DNA of 16,953 nt from an uncultured Collinsella sp. (GCA_902494765.1 CABUUK010000052.1:1-16953); one strand, 5' to 3'; positions 6,116 through 13,362 are shown, numbered from the stretch's first letter. Program-made: numbers and translations. The notes: generated by a model from the sequence alone, not told the origin.

Positions 6116-7839
6116 TGAGGTTTTTGAAGCCCTATCGAGGGCTTGTCGCAGTGACGCTGCTGGTGCTGCTGGTGGATAACGTCGGTACGCTGCTGGTTCC
6201 CACGATGCTGGCGAACATGGTCAACACCGGTATTACCACGGGCGATGTCGACTACATTTTACGCAACGGCCTATACATGTTTATCGCGACCAGCATGGCT
6301 AGCGGCGGCACGGTGCTGGGCTGCTATCTTTCGGCGCGCCTGGCCGCCAACGTGGCTTGCGATATCCGCAATGCCGTGTACGACAAATCGCTCGAGCTCG
6401 CGGCCAGCGATTTTGAGCGCTTTGGCACCGGATCGATGATCACGCGTTCGCTCAACGACATCAACGTGATTCAGCAGGCGATTCTGCAGACGATTCAGCT
6501 GGTGCTGCCCGTGCCGTTTTTGGCTGTGGCGGGCATCATCTTCGCCTGGTTTATCGATCCTGCCATGGGCACGCTGCTGGGCGTAGTCGTTGCGATTGTG
6601 CTGGTGGCGGCGGTCTTTACGGTTGCCAACGCGGCGCCGATTTTTATGCGCCTACAGGGCTTTATCGACCGCATGAACGTGGTGCTGCGCGAGAATATTG
6701 TGGGCGTGCGCGTCATCCGTGCGTTTAACAAGGAGTGCCACGAGGAACGGCGTCTGGACGAGGTGTTTAGCGAATACGCCGCCAACGCCATCAAAGTCAA
6801 CCACCTGTTTGTGGGCCTCGACAGCTCAAGCTTCTTTTTGATGAACATCGCCGAGGTGGCGGTGCTGTGGGTGGGCGGCAACCGCGTAGGCGCCCACGCC
6901 ATGCAGATTGCGAGTATCTCGGCGGTGCTGGAGTATGCAATTCTGATCCTGTTCTTTGTGATGATGGCCCAGATGGTGGTGCTGACGCTTCCGCGTGCTG
7001 CCGCGTGCCTGAACCGTGCGCAGCAGGTGTTGGAGATTGAGCCGAGCATCGTCGATGGCGAGCGCACGCTGGATGACGGGGCGCGCGAGCCCCAAGACGA
7101 AGCCGATGCGGTGGCCGTGTTCGACCACATGTCGTTTCGCTTTGACGATGCCGACGAGGACACCCTGTGCGACCTGAGCTTTGCCTGCCGTCGCGGTCAG
7201 ACGACTGCGATCGTTGGCTCGACAGGCTCGGGCAAATCGACGGTGGCAAAGCTTCTGCTGCGCTTCCACGATGCCACCAAGGGCTCCATTCGCCTGAATG
7301 GTGTGGACCTGCGCGAGCTTACGCAAGACGAAATCCGCGGGCGCATTGCCTATGTGCCGCAGAAGGCGTGGCTGTTCTCGGGCACGGTGGCGAGCAACCT
7401 TCGCTTTGGTAACGAAGGCGCGACCGAGGGCGACATGCTTCACGCGCTTGAGGTTGCCCAGAGCACCTTTGTACTCGACCAACCGCAGGGGCTCGATACC
7501 CCGGTGGCGCAGGGCGGTACGAACTTTTCGGGCGGCCAGCGCCAGCGTTTGGCAATCGCCCGTGCGCTCATGAAGCATGCCAATCTATATATCTTCGATG
7601 ACAGTTTTTCGGCCCTGGACTTTAAGACTGATGCCGCCCTGCGTCATGCGTTGCAAGACGAGACGCGTGACGCTGCGGTGCTCATCATCGCGCAGCGCAT
7701 CTCGACGATCTTGCACGCCGACCAGATCGTCGTGCTCAAGGATGGCGAGGTTGTGGGTCTGGGCACGCATGGCGAGCTTATGGAAACCTGCGAGGTGTAC
7801 CGTGCCATCGCGGAATCGCAGATGAAGGGAGGTGAGTAG
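6103..7839 (+). CDS. ABC exporter half-transporter, degenerate-site subunit
   Basis: A 578-residue type IV ABC exporter: six-span membrane domain (about 1-310), then an ATPase domain (about 340-578). It has Walker A GSTGSGKST (372-380), Q-loop VPQKAWLFSGTV, a good signature FSGGQ (475-479) and Walker B ending D499. The catalytic glutamate is replaced by aspartate (D500, in FDDSFSALD) and the switch histidine by glutamine (Q531, in IIAQRIST). These two changes mark the non-catalytic half of heterodimeric exporters such as TM287/288 and BmrC/BmrD. The GTG at 6103 overlaps the marR end and follows GAGGGGG closely; an ATG at 6115 (TAATG overlap with the marR stop) is the alternative. It is co-transcribed with marR and the next gene. 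Likely cargo is drugs or lipophilic compounds, by analogy only. Confidence 0.93.
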   Translation: MRLLMRFLKPYRGLVAVTLLVLLVDNVGTLLVPTMLANMVNTGITTGDVDYILRNGLYMFIATSMASGGTVLGCYLSARLAANVACDIRNAVYDKSLELAASDFERFGTGSMITRSLNDINVIQQAILQTIQLVLPVPFLAVAGIIFAWFIDPAMGTLLGVVVAIVLVAAVFTVANAAPIFMRLQGFIDRMNVVLRENIVGVRVIRAFNKECHEERRLDEVFSEYAANAIKVNHLFVGLDSSSFFLMNIAEVAVLWVGGNRVGAHAMQIASISAVLEYAILILFFVMMAQMVVLTLPRAAACLNRAQQVLEIEPSIVDGERTLDDGAREPQDEADAVAVFDHMSFRFDDADEDTLCDLSFACRRGQTTAIVGSTGSGKSTVAKLLLRFHDATKGSIRLNGVDLRELTQDEIRGRIAYVPQKAWLFSGTVASNLRFGNEGATEGDMLHALEVAQSTFVLDQPQGLDTPVAQGGTNFSGGQRQRLAIARALMKHANLYIFDDSFSALDFKTDAALRHALQDETRDAAVLIIAQRISTILHADQIVVLKDGEVVGLGTHGELMETCEVYRAIAESQMKGGE

Positions 7840-7840
7840 C

Positions 7841-9856
7841 ATGACCGAGGAGCTCAAGAAGCAGGGCGGCCTTGTCGATGCCGCCGCTGCGGACGCTGCC
7901 GAGGAAGCGGTCGAGCGGGCTGCCATGTCGACCGAGCTGGATGACGCCGCCAAGGCTGCAGCCGAGCGCGAGGCTCGCCGCCAAGCGCTCTACGAGGAAA
8001 ACGAGCGCGCCGAGGACGAGCGCGCCCGCGCCGAGGCAGAGCATATGCGCGACGTGGACGACGAAGACGAGGACGAGACGCCTCGGGATACCTGGGCGAC
8101 GGTGCGCCGCCTGTGGAGTGAGGCTGCCGGCGACCACTGGCGCTTCTATATCGTGTTCGCGAGCATTGTGTTCTATGTCATCTTTAACACTGCCGCGCCG
8201 GCATATAGCGCCCGCGTGATCGATGAGCTGTGGGGCCACATTCAGGTAGCGTTTGTCAACAACGCCACCTTCAGCATCACCTGGGAGAACTGCGGCAGGA
8301 CTATCTTCATCTACTTTTTGATTTGGACGGCCGCCGCTTCGTTCTACGCGCTCCAGAGCTTTTTGATGTCGAGCGTGGCCGAACGCCTCAATCTGCGCCT
8401 GCGTAACCGCATCGCGCAAAAGCTCAACCGTCTACCGCTCGCCTATTTTGACGCGCATCGTCCCGGCGAGGTCGTCAGCCGCGCGACCAACGACCTGGAC
8501 AAGATGTCCGAGAGCATGCAGCGCGGATTGCTGCAGCTGCTCGTGTCGATCGGCACGGTTGTTGGTGCTGTGAGCGTGATGTTCGTGTTCAGCGTGCAGC
8601 TTACGCTCGTCTTTCTGTTCTTTACGGCACTGTCGCTGCTGGTGACGAAGGTCGTCTCGCGCCGCACACACGATGTGACGGGCGAGCGCCAGGAGTGGGT
8701 GTCCAAGATTACGAGTGCGGTCGAGGAGGGCTACTCGGGCCGTCTGGTGATCCGCGCGTTTAGCCGCGAACGTCAGAGCTCCGCTGAGGTGCACGAGGCT
8801 TCGAAGGAACTGGCTCGTGTGAGCACCAAGGCCGACTTTATGATCAATGCTGTCGGCCCCGCGGTGCGCTTTATCGGCCGTTTGGCGCAGATCGTTATTG
8901 CGCTTGTGGGCTGCAGCATGCTGGTTGCCGGTCACATGACCGTCGGCGTGTTCCAGGCGTTCTTCCAGTTTATCTACGAGGCGTCCGAGCCCATGACGCA
9001 GTTGTCGTTTACCTTCAACTCGCTGCAGAGCGCGCTGGCGAGTGCAGAGCGCGTGTTCGACCTGCTCGATGAGCCCGAGATGGAGGCCGATTCGCTGCCG
9101 GACAAGGCCGCCAAGCTGCCGGGTCGCGTGGAGGGCCGCGTCTCCTTTGAGCATGTGCGCTTTGGTTATTCGCCCGACAAGCCGCTTATGCGCGACGTGT
9201 CGTTTACCGCCGAGCCGGGCCAGAAGATTGCCGTGGTGGGAACCACGGGCGCAGGCAAGACGACGCTCATCAACCTGCTCATGCGCTTCTACGAGATTGA
9301 CGGCGGGCGTATTACGCTCGACGGCGTGGATACGAGCCGCATGGACCGCGGCGAGCTACGGCAGCAGTTTGGCATGGTGCTGCAGGACGCCTGGCTGTTC
9401 GACGGCACGATTGCCGAGAATATCGCCTACGGCTGCCCCGAGGCGACGCGCGACGAGATCGTGGCGGCTGCGCGCGCCGCGCAGGTCGACTTCTTTGTGC
9501 GCACCATGCCGCAGGGCTACGACACGCGCGTGGCCAACGATGCCGAGAGCATCAGCCAGGGCCAGCGTCAGCTGCTGACCATCGCTCGCGTGCTGCTCAA
9601 CAACCCGGCGATTCTCATCCTGGACGAGGCGACCTCAAGCGTGGACACGCGTACCGAGCTTGCCATCGGTCGTGCCATGGATGCGCTTATGCGCGGGCGC
9701 ACGAGCTTTGTGATCGCACACCGCCTGTCGACGATTGTGGATGCCGACCTGATCTTGGTCATGGATCACGGCAACATTATCGAGCAGGGCACGCATAAGG
9801 AGCTGCTGGCTGCCGAGGGTGCCTACGCCGACCTCTATCTGAGCCAGTTCGCATAA
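7841..9856 (+). CDS. ABC exporter half-transporter, catalytic-site subunit
   Basis: A 671-residue partner of the preceding exporter subunit, starting one base after its stop; GGGAGG lies 8 bases before the ATG. Residues 1-83 are an unusual cytoplasmic extension rich in Ala, Glu and Arg, predicted helical, ending in the acidic run DVDDEDEDE (71-79). The membrane domain follows (about 100-430), then the ATPase domain. Walker A is GTTGAGKTT (467-475), Q-loop VLQDAWLFDGTI, Walker B D595 with the catalytic E596, and switch H627 (AHRLST). The signature is degenerate, ISQGQ (571-575) instead of LSGGQ. This is the mirror image of the partner's defects: its Walker motifs combine with the partner's intact signature to give one working ATP site, and the other site is non-catalytic. 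The function is probably multidrug export under MarR control. Confidence 0.93.
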   Translation: MTEELKKQGGLVDAAAADAAEEAVERAAMSTELDDAAKAAAEREARRQALYEENERAEDERARAEAEHMRDVDDEDEDETPRDTWATVRRLWSEAAGDHWRFYIVFASIVFYVIFNTAAPAYSARVIDELWGHIQVAFVNNATFSITWENCGRTIFIYFLIWTAAASFYALQSFLMSSVAERLNLRLRNRIAQKLNRLPLAYFDAHRPGEVVSRATNDLDKMSESMQRGLLQLLVSIGTVVGAVSVMFVFSVQLTLVFLFFTALSLLVTKVVSRRTHDVTGERQEWVSKITSAVEEGYSGRLVIRAFSRERQSSAEVHEASKELARVSTKADFMINAVGPAVRFIGRLAQIVIALVGCSMLVAGHMTVGVFQAFFQFIYEASEPMTQLSFTFNSLQSALASAERVFDLLDEPEMEADSLPDKAAKLPGRVEGRVSFEHVRFGYSPDKPLMRDVSFTAEPGQKIAVVGTTGAGKTTLINLLMRFYEIDGGRITLDGVDTSRMDRGELRQQFGMVLQDAWLFDGTIAENIAYGCPEATRDEIVAAARAAQVDFFVRTMPQGYDTRVANDAESISQGQRQLLTIARVLLNNPAILILDEATSSVDTRTELAIGRAMDALMRGRTSFVIAHRLSTIVDADLILVMDHGNIIEQGTHKELLAAEGAYADLYLSQFA

Positions 9857-9886
9857 TGTGACAAAGGGACAGTCTCTTTACCACAT
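9856..9886. repeat. Imperfect GGGACAG-core palindrome
   Basis: The sequence pairs ATGTG with CACAT and AAAGG with the CTTT stretch around GACAGTCT, just past the stop of the second ABC gene. It resembles the palindromes at 152-190 and 4277-4305 in its GGGAC core and its place between convergent genes. Confidence 0.4.
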
Positions 9887-9893
9887 CACAAAT

Positions 9894-9929
9894 AAGGCGC
9901 GCCGGGGGTGAATCCTCTGGCGCGCCTTT
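9894..9929. terminator. Bidirectional terminator between the ABC operon and cysE
   Basis: AAGGCGCGCC (9894-9903) pairs perfectly with GGCGCGCCTT (9919-9928) around a 15-base loop that can extend the stem. CTTTG follows on the plus strand and TTATTTG on the minus strand. It lies between two converging genes, 36 bases from the cysE stop. Confidence 0.75.
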
Positions 9930-9964
9930 GCGTTGGCGTCAATGTTGTCGGTGGTCGTCCGCCT

Positions 9965-10669
9965 CTAGCGTTCGTCCACGAGCTTGGCGACGAGGGCTTT
10001 GAGCTCGGCCACCTCTCGCTCGAGTTCTTTGACGCGGCGGGCATTCTCGGTGATGCCCTGGCGGTTGAGGGCACTCTGCTCGGCGGCGTCATCGGGCATG
10101 TACTCGCGATGCTGCTTGGCGTCGAAACTCTCCTCGAATACGCGGCAGCCGTTGCGCTTGATGATGCGTCCCGGCACGCCCACGACGGTGCAGTTGTCGG
10201 GCACGTCCTTAACGACGACCGAGTTGCCGCCGATCTTGACGTTGTTGCCGATGCGGATGTTGCCGAGCACCTTGGCGCCCGTGCCCACCGTGACATTGTT
10301 GCCCAGGGTGGGGTGACGCTTGCCGGTCTCGTTGCCGGTGCCGCCGAGCGTGACGCCCTGGTAGAGCACACAGTTGTCGCCCACAATGGTGGTCTCGCCG
10401 ATGACGACGCCCATGGCGTGGTCGATAAAGAAGTGCTTGCCAATCTGCGCGGCAGGGTGAATCTCGACGCCGGTGATGTGGCGGGTGATTTGCGAGAGCA
10501 CGCGGGCGAGCGAGCGATGACCGTGCTCCCACAGCCAGTGCTCGGGCACGTGGTTCCACTTGGCGTGCAGGCCAGGATAGGAAAGGAAGATGACCAGACC
10601 GTTTTGCGCGGCGGGGTCCTGCGCCTGGACGGTCTTGATGTCCTCGCGAATGGTATTGATAAAGCTCAC
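9965..10669 (-). CDS. cysE: Serine O-acetyltransferase
   Basis: A 234-residue enzyme that transfers acetyl from acetyl-CoA to L-serine, giving O-acetylserine for cysteine synthesis. Residues about 66-190 are left-handed beta-helix hexapeptide repeats (IHPAAQIG, FIDHAMGVVIGET, VTLGGTG, VGVPGRII). D83-H84 correspond to the active-site histidine motif, and GKRHPTLG (116-123) is the serine/CoA loop. It is the short type (EpsC-like) without the long N-terminal helical domain of enteric CysE. Residues about 200-234 form a charged coiled-coil-like tail (ENARRVKELEREVAELKALV). The GTG start is chosen because GGGAGG lies seven bases upstream; the open frame continues 25 codons further through the promoter region. 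Cysteine synthase is not adjacent. A -10 element overlaps a 13-bp palindrome at 10715-10727. Confidence 0.93.
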   Translation of the reverse strand: MSFINTIREDIKTVQAQDPAAQNGLVIFLSYPGLHAKWNHVPEHWLWEHGHRSLARVLSQITRHITGVEIHPAAQIGKHFFIDHAMGVVIGETTIVGDNCVLYQGVTLGGTGNETGKRHPTLGNNVTVGTGAKVLGNIRIGNNVKIGGNSVVVKDVPDNCTVVGVPGRIIKRNGCRVFEESFDAKQHREYMPDDAAEQSALNRQGITENARRVKELEREVAELKALVAKLVDER

Positions 10670-10710
10670 CGGCCGCCCTCCCTTAGCGCCATGGCAATGC
10701 GATTCAATAA

Positions 10711-10727
10711 AGTATAGCGATTCGCTA
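10711..10727 (-). promoter_or_regulatory. cysE -10 element and overlapping palindrome
   Basis: On the minus strand TATACT (10716-10711) is a good -10 placed 42 bases before the GTG. The perfect palindrome TAGCGA-T-TCGCTA (10715-10727) overlaps its upstream edge, a classic repressor position. No good -35 is visible. The regulator is unknown. Confidence 0.4.
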
Positions 10728-10812
10728 GGGATTAAAAAGGACAATCTTGGCGGCTTTGCGCTACAAGTGTCAGTTATGCAAACTTGCTGGTAATGGAGTC
10801 ATGCTTTTGTGG

Positions 10813-10846
10813 GGTTGCGCACGAGGGGGCACCGCAACCGTATACT
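10813..10846 (+). promoter_or_regulatory. dedA -10 element and inverted repeat
   Basis: TATACT at 10841-10846 is a good -10, about 47 bases before the ATG. GGTTGCG (10813-10819) and CGCAACC (10833-10839) are perfect inverted arms 13 bases apart, covering the place where a -35 would be; no consensus -35 is present. It may be an operator or an activator site. Confidence 0.35.
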
Positions 10847-10892
10847 GGTCAACTTGGACGTATCCGCGCCCACAACTGAGAGGTTTTACTTC

Positions 10893-11540
10893 ATGGGTTT
10901 CATCAATTTTATTGCCGAGCTGCTTAAGGACCCGCGCACCGCGATCGCCAGCTGGATCGCCGCCGGCCCGCTTATGGCCTACGGCTGCGTATTCCTGATC
11001 ATCTTTATCGAGACGGGCGTGGTGTTCTTCCCGTTCCTTCCCGGTGATTCGCTGCTGTTCGCCTCGGGTTTCTTTGCCCACAACGGCGGCTTTAACATCG
11101 TGGCGCTTCTGGCCACCGCATGGGCCGCTGCCATTTTGGGCGATCAGTGCAACTTTATGATCGGTCACTTCTTTGGCCGCAAGATCATCGCTTCGGGCAA
11201 GGTCAAGGCCATGACGCCCGAGCGCATCAAAAAGTCCGAGGACTTCTTGGACAAGTGGGGTCACCTGGCCATCTTCCTGGGTCGCTTCTTCCCGTTTATC
11301 CGCACCTTTGTGCCCTTTATCGCTGGCATGGGCGGCATGCACTGGCGCAGCTTTGTCGTCTTTAACGTGCTGGGCGGCATTACCTGGTCGACGGTCTTTA
11401 CGCTGCTGGGCTACTTCTTTGGCGGCATTCCCTTTGTGCAGGAGCACTTTGAGCTGCTGATTGTCGGCATCGTTGCCGTGTCGATCATCCCGACCGTGGT
11501 CGGTCTGGTTAAGGCCAAGCTGGGCAAAAAGAACGCGTAG
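10893..11540 (+). CDS. DedA-family integral membrane protein (VTT domain)
   Basis: A 215-residue polytopic membrane protein of the DedA/VTT superfamily, whose members are linked to membrane homeostasis, and several to recycling of undecaprenyl phosphate or phospholipid flipping. Family motifs are FIETGVVFFPFLPGDSLLF (about residues 38-56, the E-x-P-x-PG[DE] motif), then ATAWAAAILGDQCNFMIGHFFG (about 73-94), GRFFPFIRTFVPFIAGMGGM (about 130-149) and GGITWS. The two internal motifs lie on re-entrant segments in this fold. The ATG at 10893 follows AGAGG nine bases upstream. It is monocistronic, with its own promoter element upstream and a strong terminator downstream. Which lipid it handles cannot be told. 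Confidence 0.92.
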   Translation: MGFINFIAELLKDPRTAIASWIAAGPLMAYGCVFLIIFIETGVVFFPFLPGDSLLFASGFFAHNGGFNIVALLATAWAAAILGDQCNFMIGHFFGRKIIASGKVKAMTPERIKKSEDFLDKWGHLAIFLGRFFPFIRTFVPFIAGMGGMHWRSFVVFNVLGGITWSTVFTLLGYFFGGIPFVQEHFELLIVGIVAVSIIPTVVGLVKAKLGKKNA

Positions 11541-11570
11541 CTCGAGCCAGCGCGCAAACCGTGCCGTTGA

Positions 11571-11603
11571 GGCCCGTCACCGCTTACGGTGGCGGGCCTT
11601 TTT
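11571..11603 (+). terminator. Rho-independent terminator of the DedA gene
   Basis: GGCCCGTCACCG (11571-11582) pairs with CGGTGGCGGGCC (11587-11598) with one G-T wobble, a 4-base loop, then TTTTT. It is 30 bases past the stop codon. Confidence 0.92.
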
Positions 11604-11642
11604 GCTTCGGTCAAATGAAAATACTTTAGTTAGTTAAAGAAA

Positions 11643-11675
11643 AACGTTTTATCCGACGCGCGTGCGGAGTACAAT
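11643..11675 (+). promoter_or_regulatory. ilvE promoter with a LacI-type operator-like site
   Basis: TACAAT (11670-11675) is a strong -10. Seventeen bases upstream is TTTTAT, a poor -35 that lies inside AACGTTTTATCC (11643-11654), the 12-mer also present before the 5143 gene. The predicted start of transcription is at about 11682-11683, on or next to an ATG. Confidence 0.5.
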
Positions 11676-11682
11676 CTCGTGC

Positions 11683-11832
11683 ATGCGAATCGACGTGCCA
11701 TCGGCTTTGATGCTGTTTGCGTGTCCCGTCCGGCTCTACGCTCCGGGCGTGCGACGTTGCGACGCGGCCGGCCTCGGTCCTTGCGTGCGGGTTCGCGAGT
11801 TTGCAACTGTGTATGTAAGGAGCGACATATGA
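11683..11832 (+). CDS. Possible leaderless 49-codon upstream ORF overlapping the ilvE start
   Basis: The ATG at 11683 sits 7 bases after the -10 element TACAAT, where transcription would begin, so it could be read as a leaderless message. The frame runs 49 codons and stops at TGA 11830-11832, overlapping the ilvE ATG (ATATGA). The peptide starts MRIDVPSALMLFACPV and ends REFATVYVRSDI, with 13 Val/Leu/Ile in 49, only slightly above ordinary content. It could couple translation to ilvE or act as a leader peptide. The frame used by ilvE is open here too, so chance openness in GC-rich DNA is a serious alternative. Confidence 0.3.
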   Translation: MRIDVPSALMLFACPVRLYAPGVRRCDAAGLGPCVRVREFATVYVRSDI

Positions 11833-12881
11833 CTGTCGAGAAGAAGGATATCGATTGGGGTAGCCTCGGCTTTGGCTACATGAAGACCGATTACAGCTAC
11901 GAGGCCCATTGGAAGGACGGCGAGTGGGACGAAGGCGGCCTGACCACCGACCACACCCTGCATGTCTCCGAGTGCGGCGGCATCTTCCATTACTGCCAGG
12001 AGGTCTTTGAGGGCCTGAAGGCTTACACCGCCGAGGACGGCAGCATCGTCTGCTTCCGTCCCGACATGAACGCCGAGCGTATGTATAACTCTGCCCAGCG
12101 CCTCGAGATGCCCCCGTTCCCCAAGGACAAGTTCGTCGAGGCTGTCAAGCAGGTCGTTTCTGCAAACGCCGCCTGGGTTCCGCCCTTCGGTTCCGGTGCG
12201 ACCCTGTACGTGCGTCCGTTTATGATCGGCTCCGGTGACGTGATTGGCGTGGCTCCCGCTCCTGAGTACACGTTCCGCATTCTCGTGACCCCGGTCGGTC
12301 CGTACTTTAAGGGTGGCCTTAAGCCCGTTAAGCTGCGCGTTTCCGAGTACGACCGTGCCGCACCGCACGGCACCGGCAATATCAAGGCCGGCCTGAACTA
12401 CGCCATGTCCCTCAAGCCCACGATGGAGGCCCATCGCGAGGGCTATGCCGAGAACCTGTATCTCGACTCCGAGTCCCGCACCTATGTCGAGGAGACCGGC
12501 GGCGCCAACGTCCTGTTCGTGAAGGAGGACGGTACGCTCGTCGTTCCGCAATCGCACACCGACTCCATCCTGCCCTCTATCACCCGTCGTTCGCTCGTTC
12601 AGGTCGCTCAGGACCTGGGCATGACCGTCGATCAGCGTCCCGTCGAGTGGGCCGAGGTCAAGGCCGGTACCTTTGTCGAGTGCGGCCTGTGCGGCACCGC
12701 TGCCGTCATCTCCCCGGTTGGCGAGATCGACAACAAGGTTTACGGCGCCGACGAGACCGTGACCTTCCCGGCTGGCTACACCGAGATCGGCCCTGTGATG
12801 AAGAAGCTCCGCGAGACCCTGACTGGCATCCAGTCCGGTGCTGTCGAGGACAAGCACAACTGGGTTTACACCGTCGCGTAA
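11829..12881 (+). CDS. ilvE: Branched-chain amino acid aminotransferase
   Basis: A 350-residue PLP-dependent fold-type IV aminotransferase that interconverts Val, Leu and Ile with their 2-oxo acids using glutamate/2-oxoglutarate, the last step of their synthesis. The PLP lysine is K186 in GTGNIKAGLNYA. EETGGAN (221-227) is the conserved glutamate/threonine loop, YVRPFMIGSG (127-136) holds the PLP-phosphate arginine region, and FEGLKAYTAEDG (60-71) and GTAAVISPVG are family hallmarks of the longer (about 350 residue) BCAT subgroup. The start is set by AAGGAG (11817-11822), six bases before the ATG. An open 50-codon Arg-rich extension upstream in the same frame is not counted. Synonymous codons look strongly biased to C-ending forms, consistent with high expression. 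No other ilv or leu genes are adjacent. A hairpin follows at 12936-12985. Confidence 0.95.
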   Translation: MTVEKKDIDWGSLGFGYMKTDYSYEAHWKDGEWDEGGLTTDHTLHVSECGGIFHYCQEVFEGLKAYTAEDGSIVCFRPDMNAERMYNSAQRLEMPPFPKDKFVEAVKQVVSANAAWVPPFGSGATLYVRPFMIGSGDVIGVAPAPEYTFRILVTPVGPYFKGGLKPVKLRVSEYDRAAPHGTGNIKAGLNYAMSLKPTMEAHREGYAENLYLDSESRTYVEETGGANVLFVKEDGTLVVPQSHTDSILPSITRRSLVQVAQDLGMTVDQRPVEWAEVKAGTFVECGLCGTAAVISPVGEIDNKVYGADETVTFPAGYTEIGPVMKKLRETLTGIQSGAVEDKHNWVYTVA

Positions 12882-12935
12882 TTTGTCTTACCTATCCGGG
12901 CAGAGAGCAAGTTCCCTCCCGGCGCGTCCTCGGAC

Positions 12936-12985
12936 ATGCAAGAAGCCCCTCGCTGCGCACTTCGTGCGGCGAGGGCTTCTTGCAT
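12936..12985. terminator. Long hairpin after ilvE
   Basis: ATGCAAGAAGCCC at 12936-12948 pairs perfectly with GGGCTTCTTGCAT at 12973-12985. The inner parts CTCGCTGCGCAC and GTGCGGCGAG pair with small mismatches around TTC. The stem is about 22 bp. CTTCTT forms the 3' side of the stem rather than a following U-tract, so it may be a terminator of unusual form or a repeat. Confidence 0.55.
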
Positions 12986-13050
12986 CCTGCGGAGTGCGCC
13001 GGAAAGGAGGGTCGCCCTTTTGTTTTGCTTCGCGCCATGTGGGGGCGGTG

Positions 13051-13261
13051 GCGACGTGCATTTTTGCGAGTATTCTGCAATCGAAGGCCCCTGCATACCG
13101 ACCTCGGGCAAAAAATCGGGATTTCTCGATGTTTTCTACGGATGATGGGCGGGGTTATGGGCTGACAGCGTTTGATTTGCAGGGATATTCGCGGTCTTTG
13201 GCATTTATCGTGGCGCCCGAAGCTCTTGGTTATGTTGAATACTCCTAAAAATGCACGGCGC
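13051..13261. repeat. 211-bp element with imperfect terminal inverted repeats (MITE-like)
   Basis: The left end 13051-13079 (GCGACGTGCATTTTTGCGAG then TATTCTGCA) and the reverse complement of the right end 13233-13261 (GCGCCGTGCATTTTTAGGAG then TATTCAACA) agree at 24 of 29 positions. The inside has no convincing gene: open frames are short, lack ribosome sites and look random. No target duplication is evident next to the ends. It lies in the 481-base gap between convergent ilvE and lemA. A non-autonomous transposable element or dispersed intergenic repeat is the likeliest reading; a long structured RNA is an alternative. Confidence 0.5.
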
Positions 13262-13280
13262 TTAGAGGGGGACCTTCGCG

Positions 13281-13326
13281 AAAAAGGAAACCGCCCCGTC
13301 GAAGTATGCATTCGACGGGGCGGTTT
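13281..13326 (-). terminator. Terminator of lemA
   Basis: A perfect 16-bp stem, 13288-13303 (AAACCGCCCCGTCGAA) with 13311-13326, and a 7-base loop. Read on the minus strand it is followed by CCTTTTT, so it terminates the LemA gene, whose stop is 37 bases away. On the plus strand only TTT within the stem is available. Confidence 0.88.
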
Positions 13327-13362
13327 ATGCATTTGGCCGATTAAGGATGCGCTGCCAAACTA

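Noticed and set aside
10809..10892. N-terminal extension of the DedA protein
   Set aside because: The extension overlaps the promoter -10 (10841-10846) and has no ribosome site. The ATG at 10893 fits the family start.
11541..11828. T-box riboswitch upstream of ilvE
   Set aside because: No AGGGTGGNACCGCG-type T-box sequence or matching terminator is seen.
11736..12857. 373-codon open frame opposite ilvE
   Set aside because: Mirror of the strongly biased ilvE codons; no family resemblance.
12892..13332. Open frames of 60-170 codons on both strands in the ilvE-lemA gap
   Set aside because: No ribosome sites, biased Arg/Pro/Ser-rich composition, and they run through hairpins and the inverted-repeat element.
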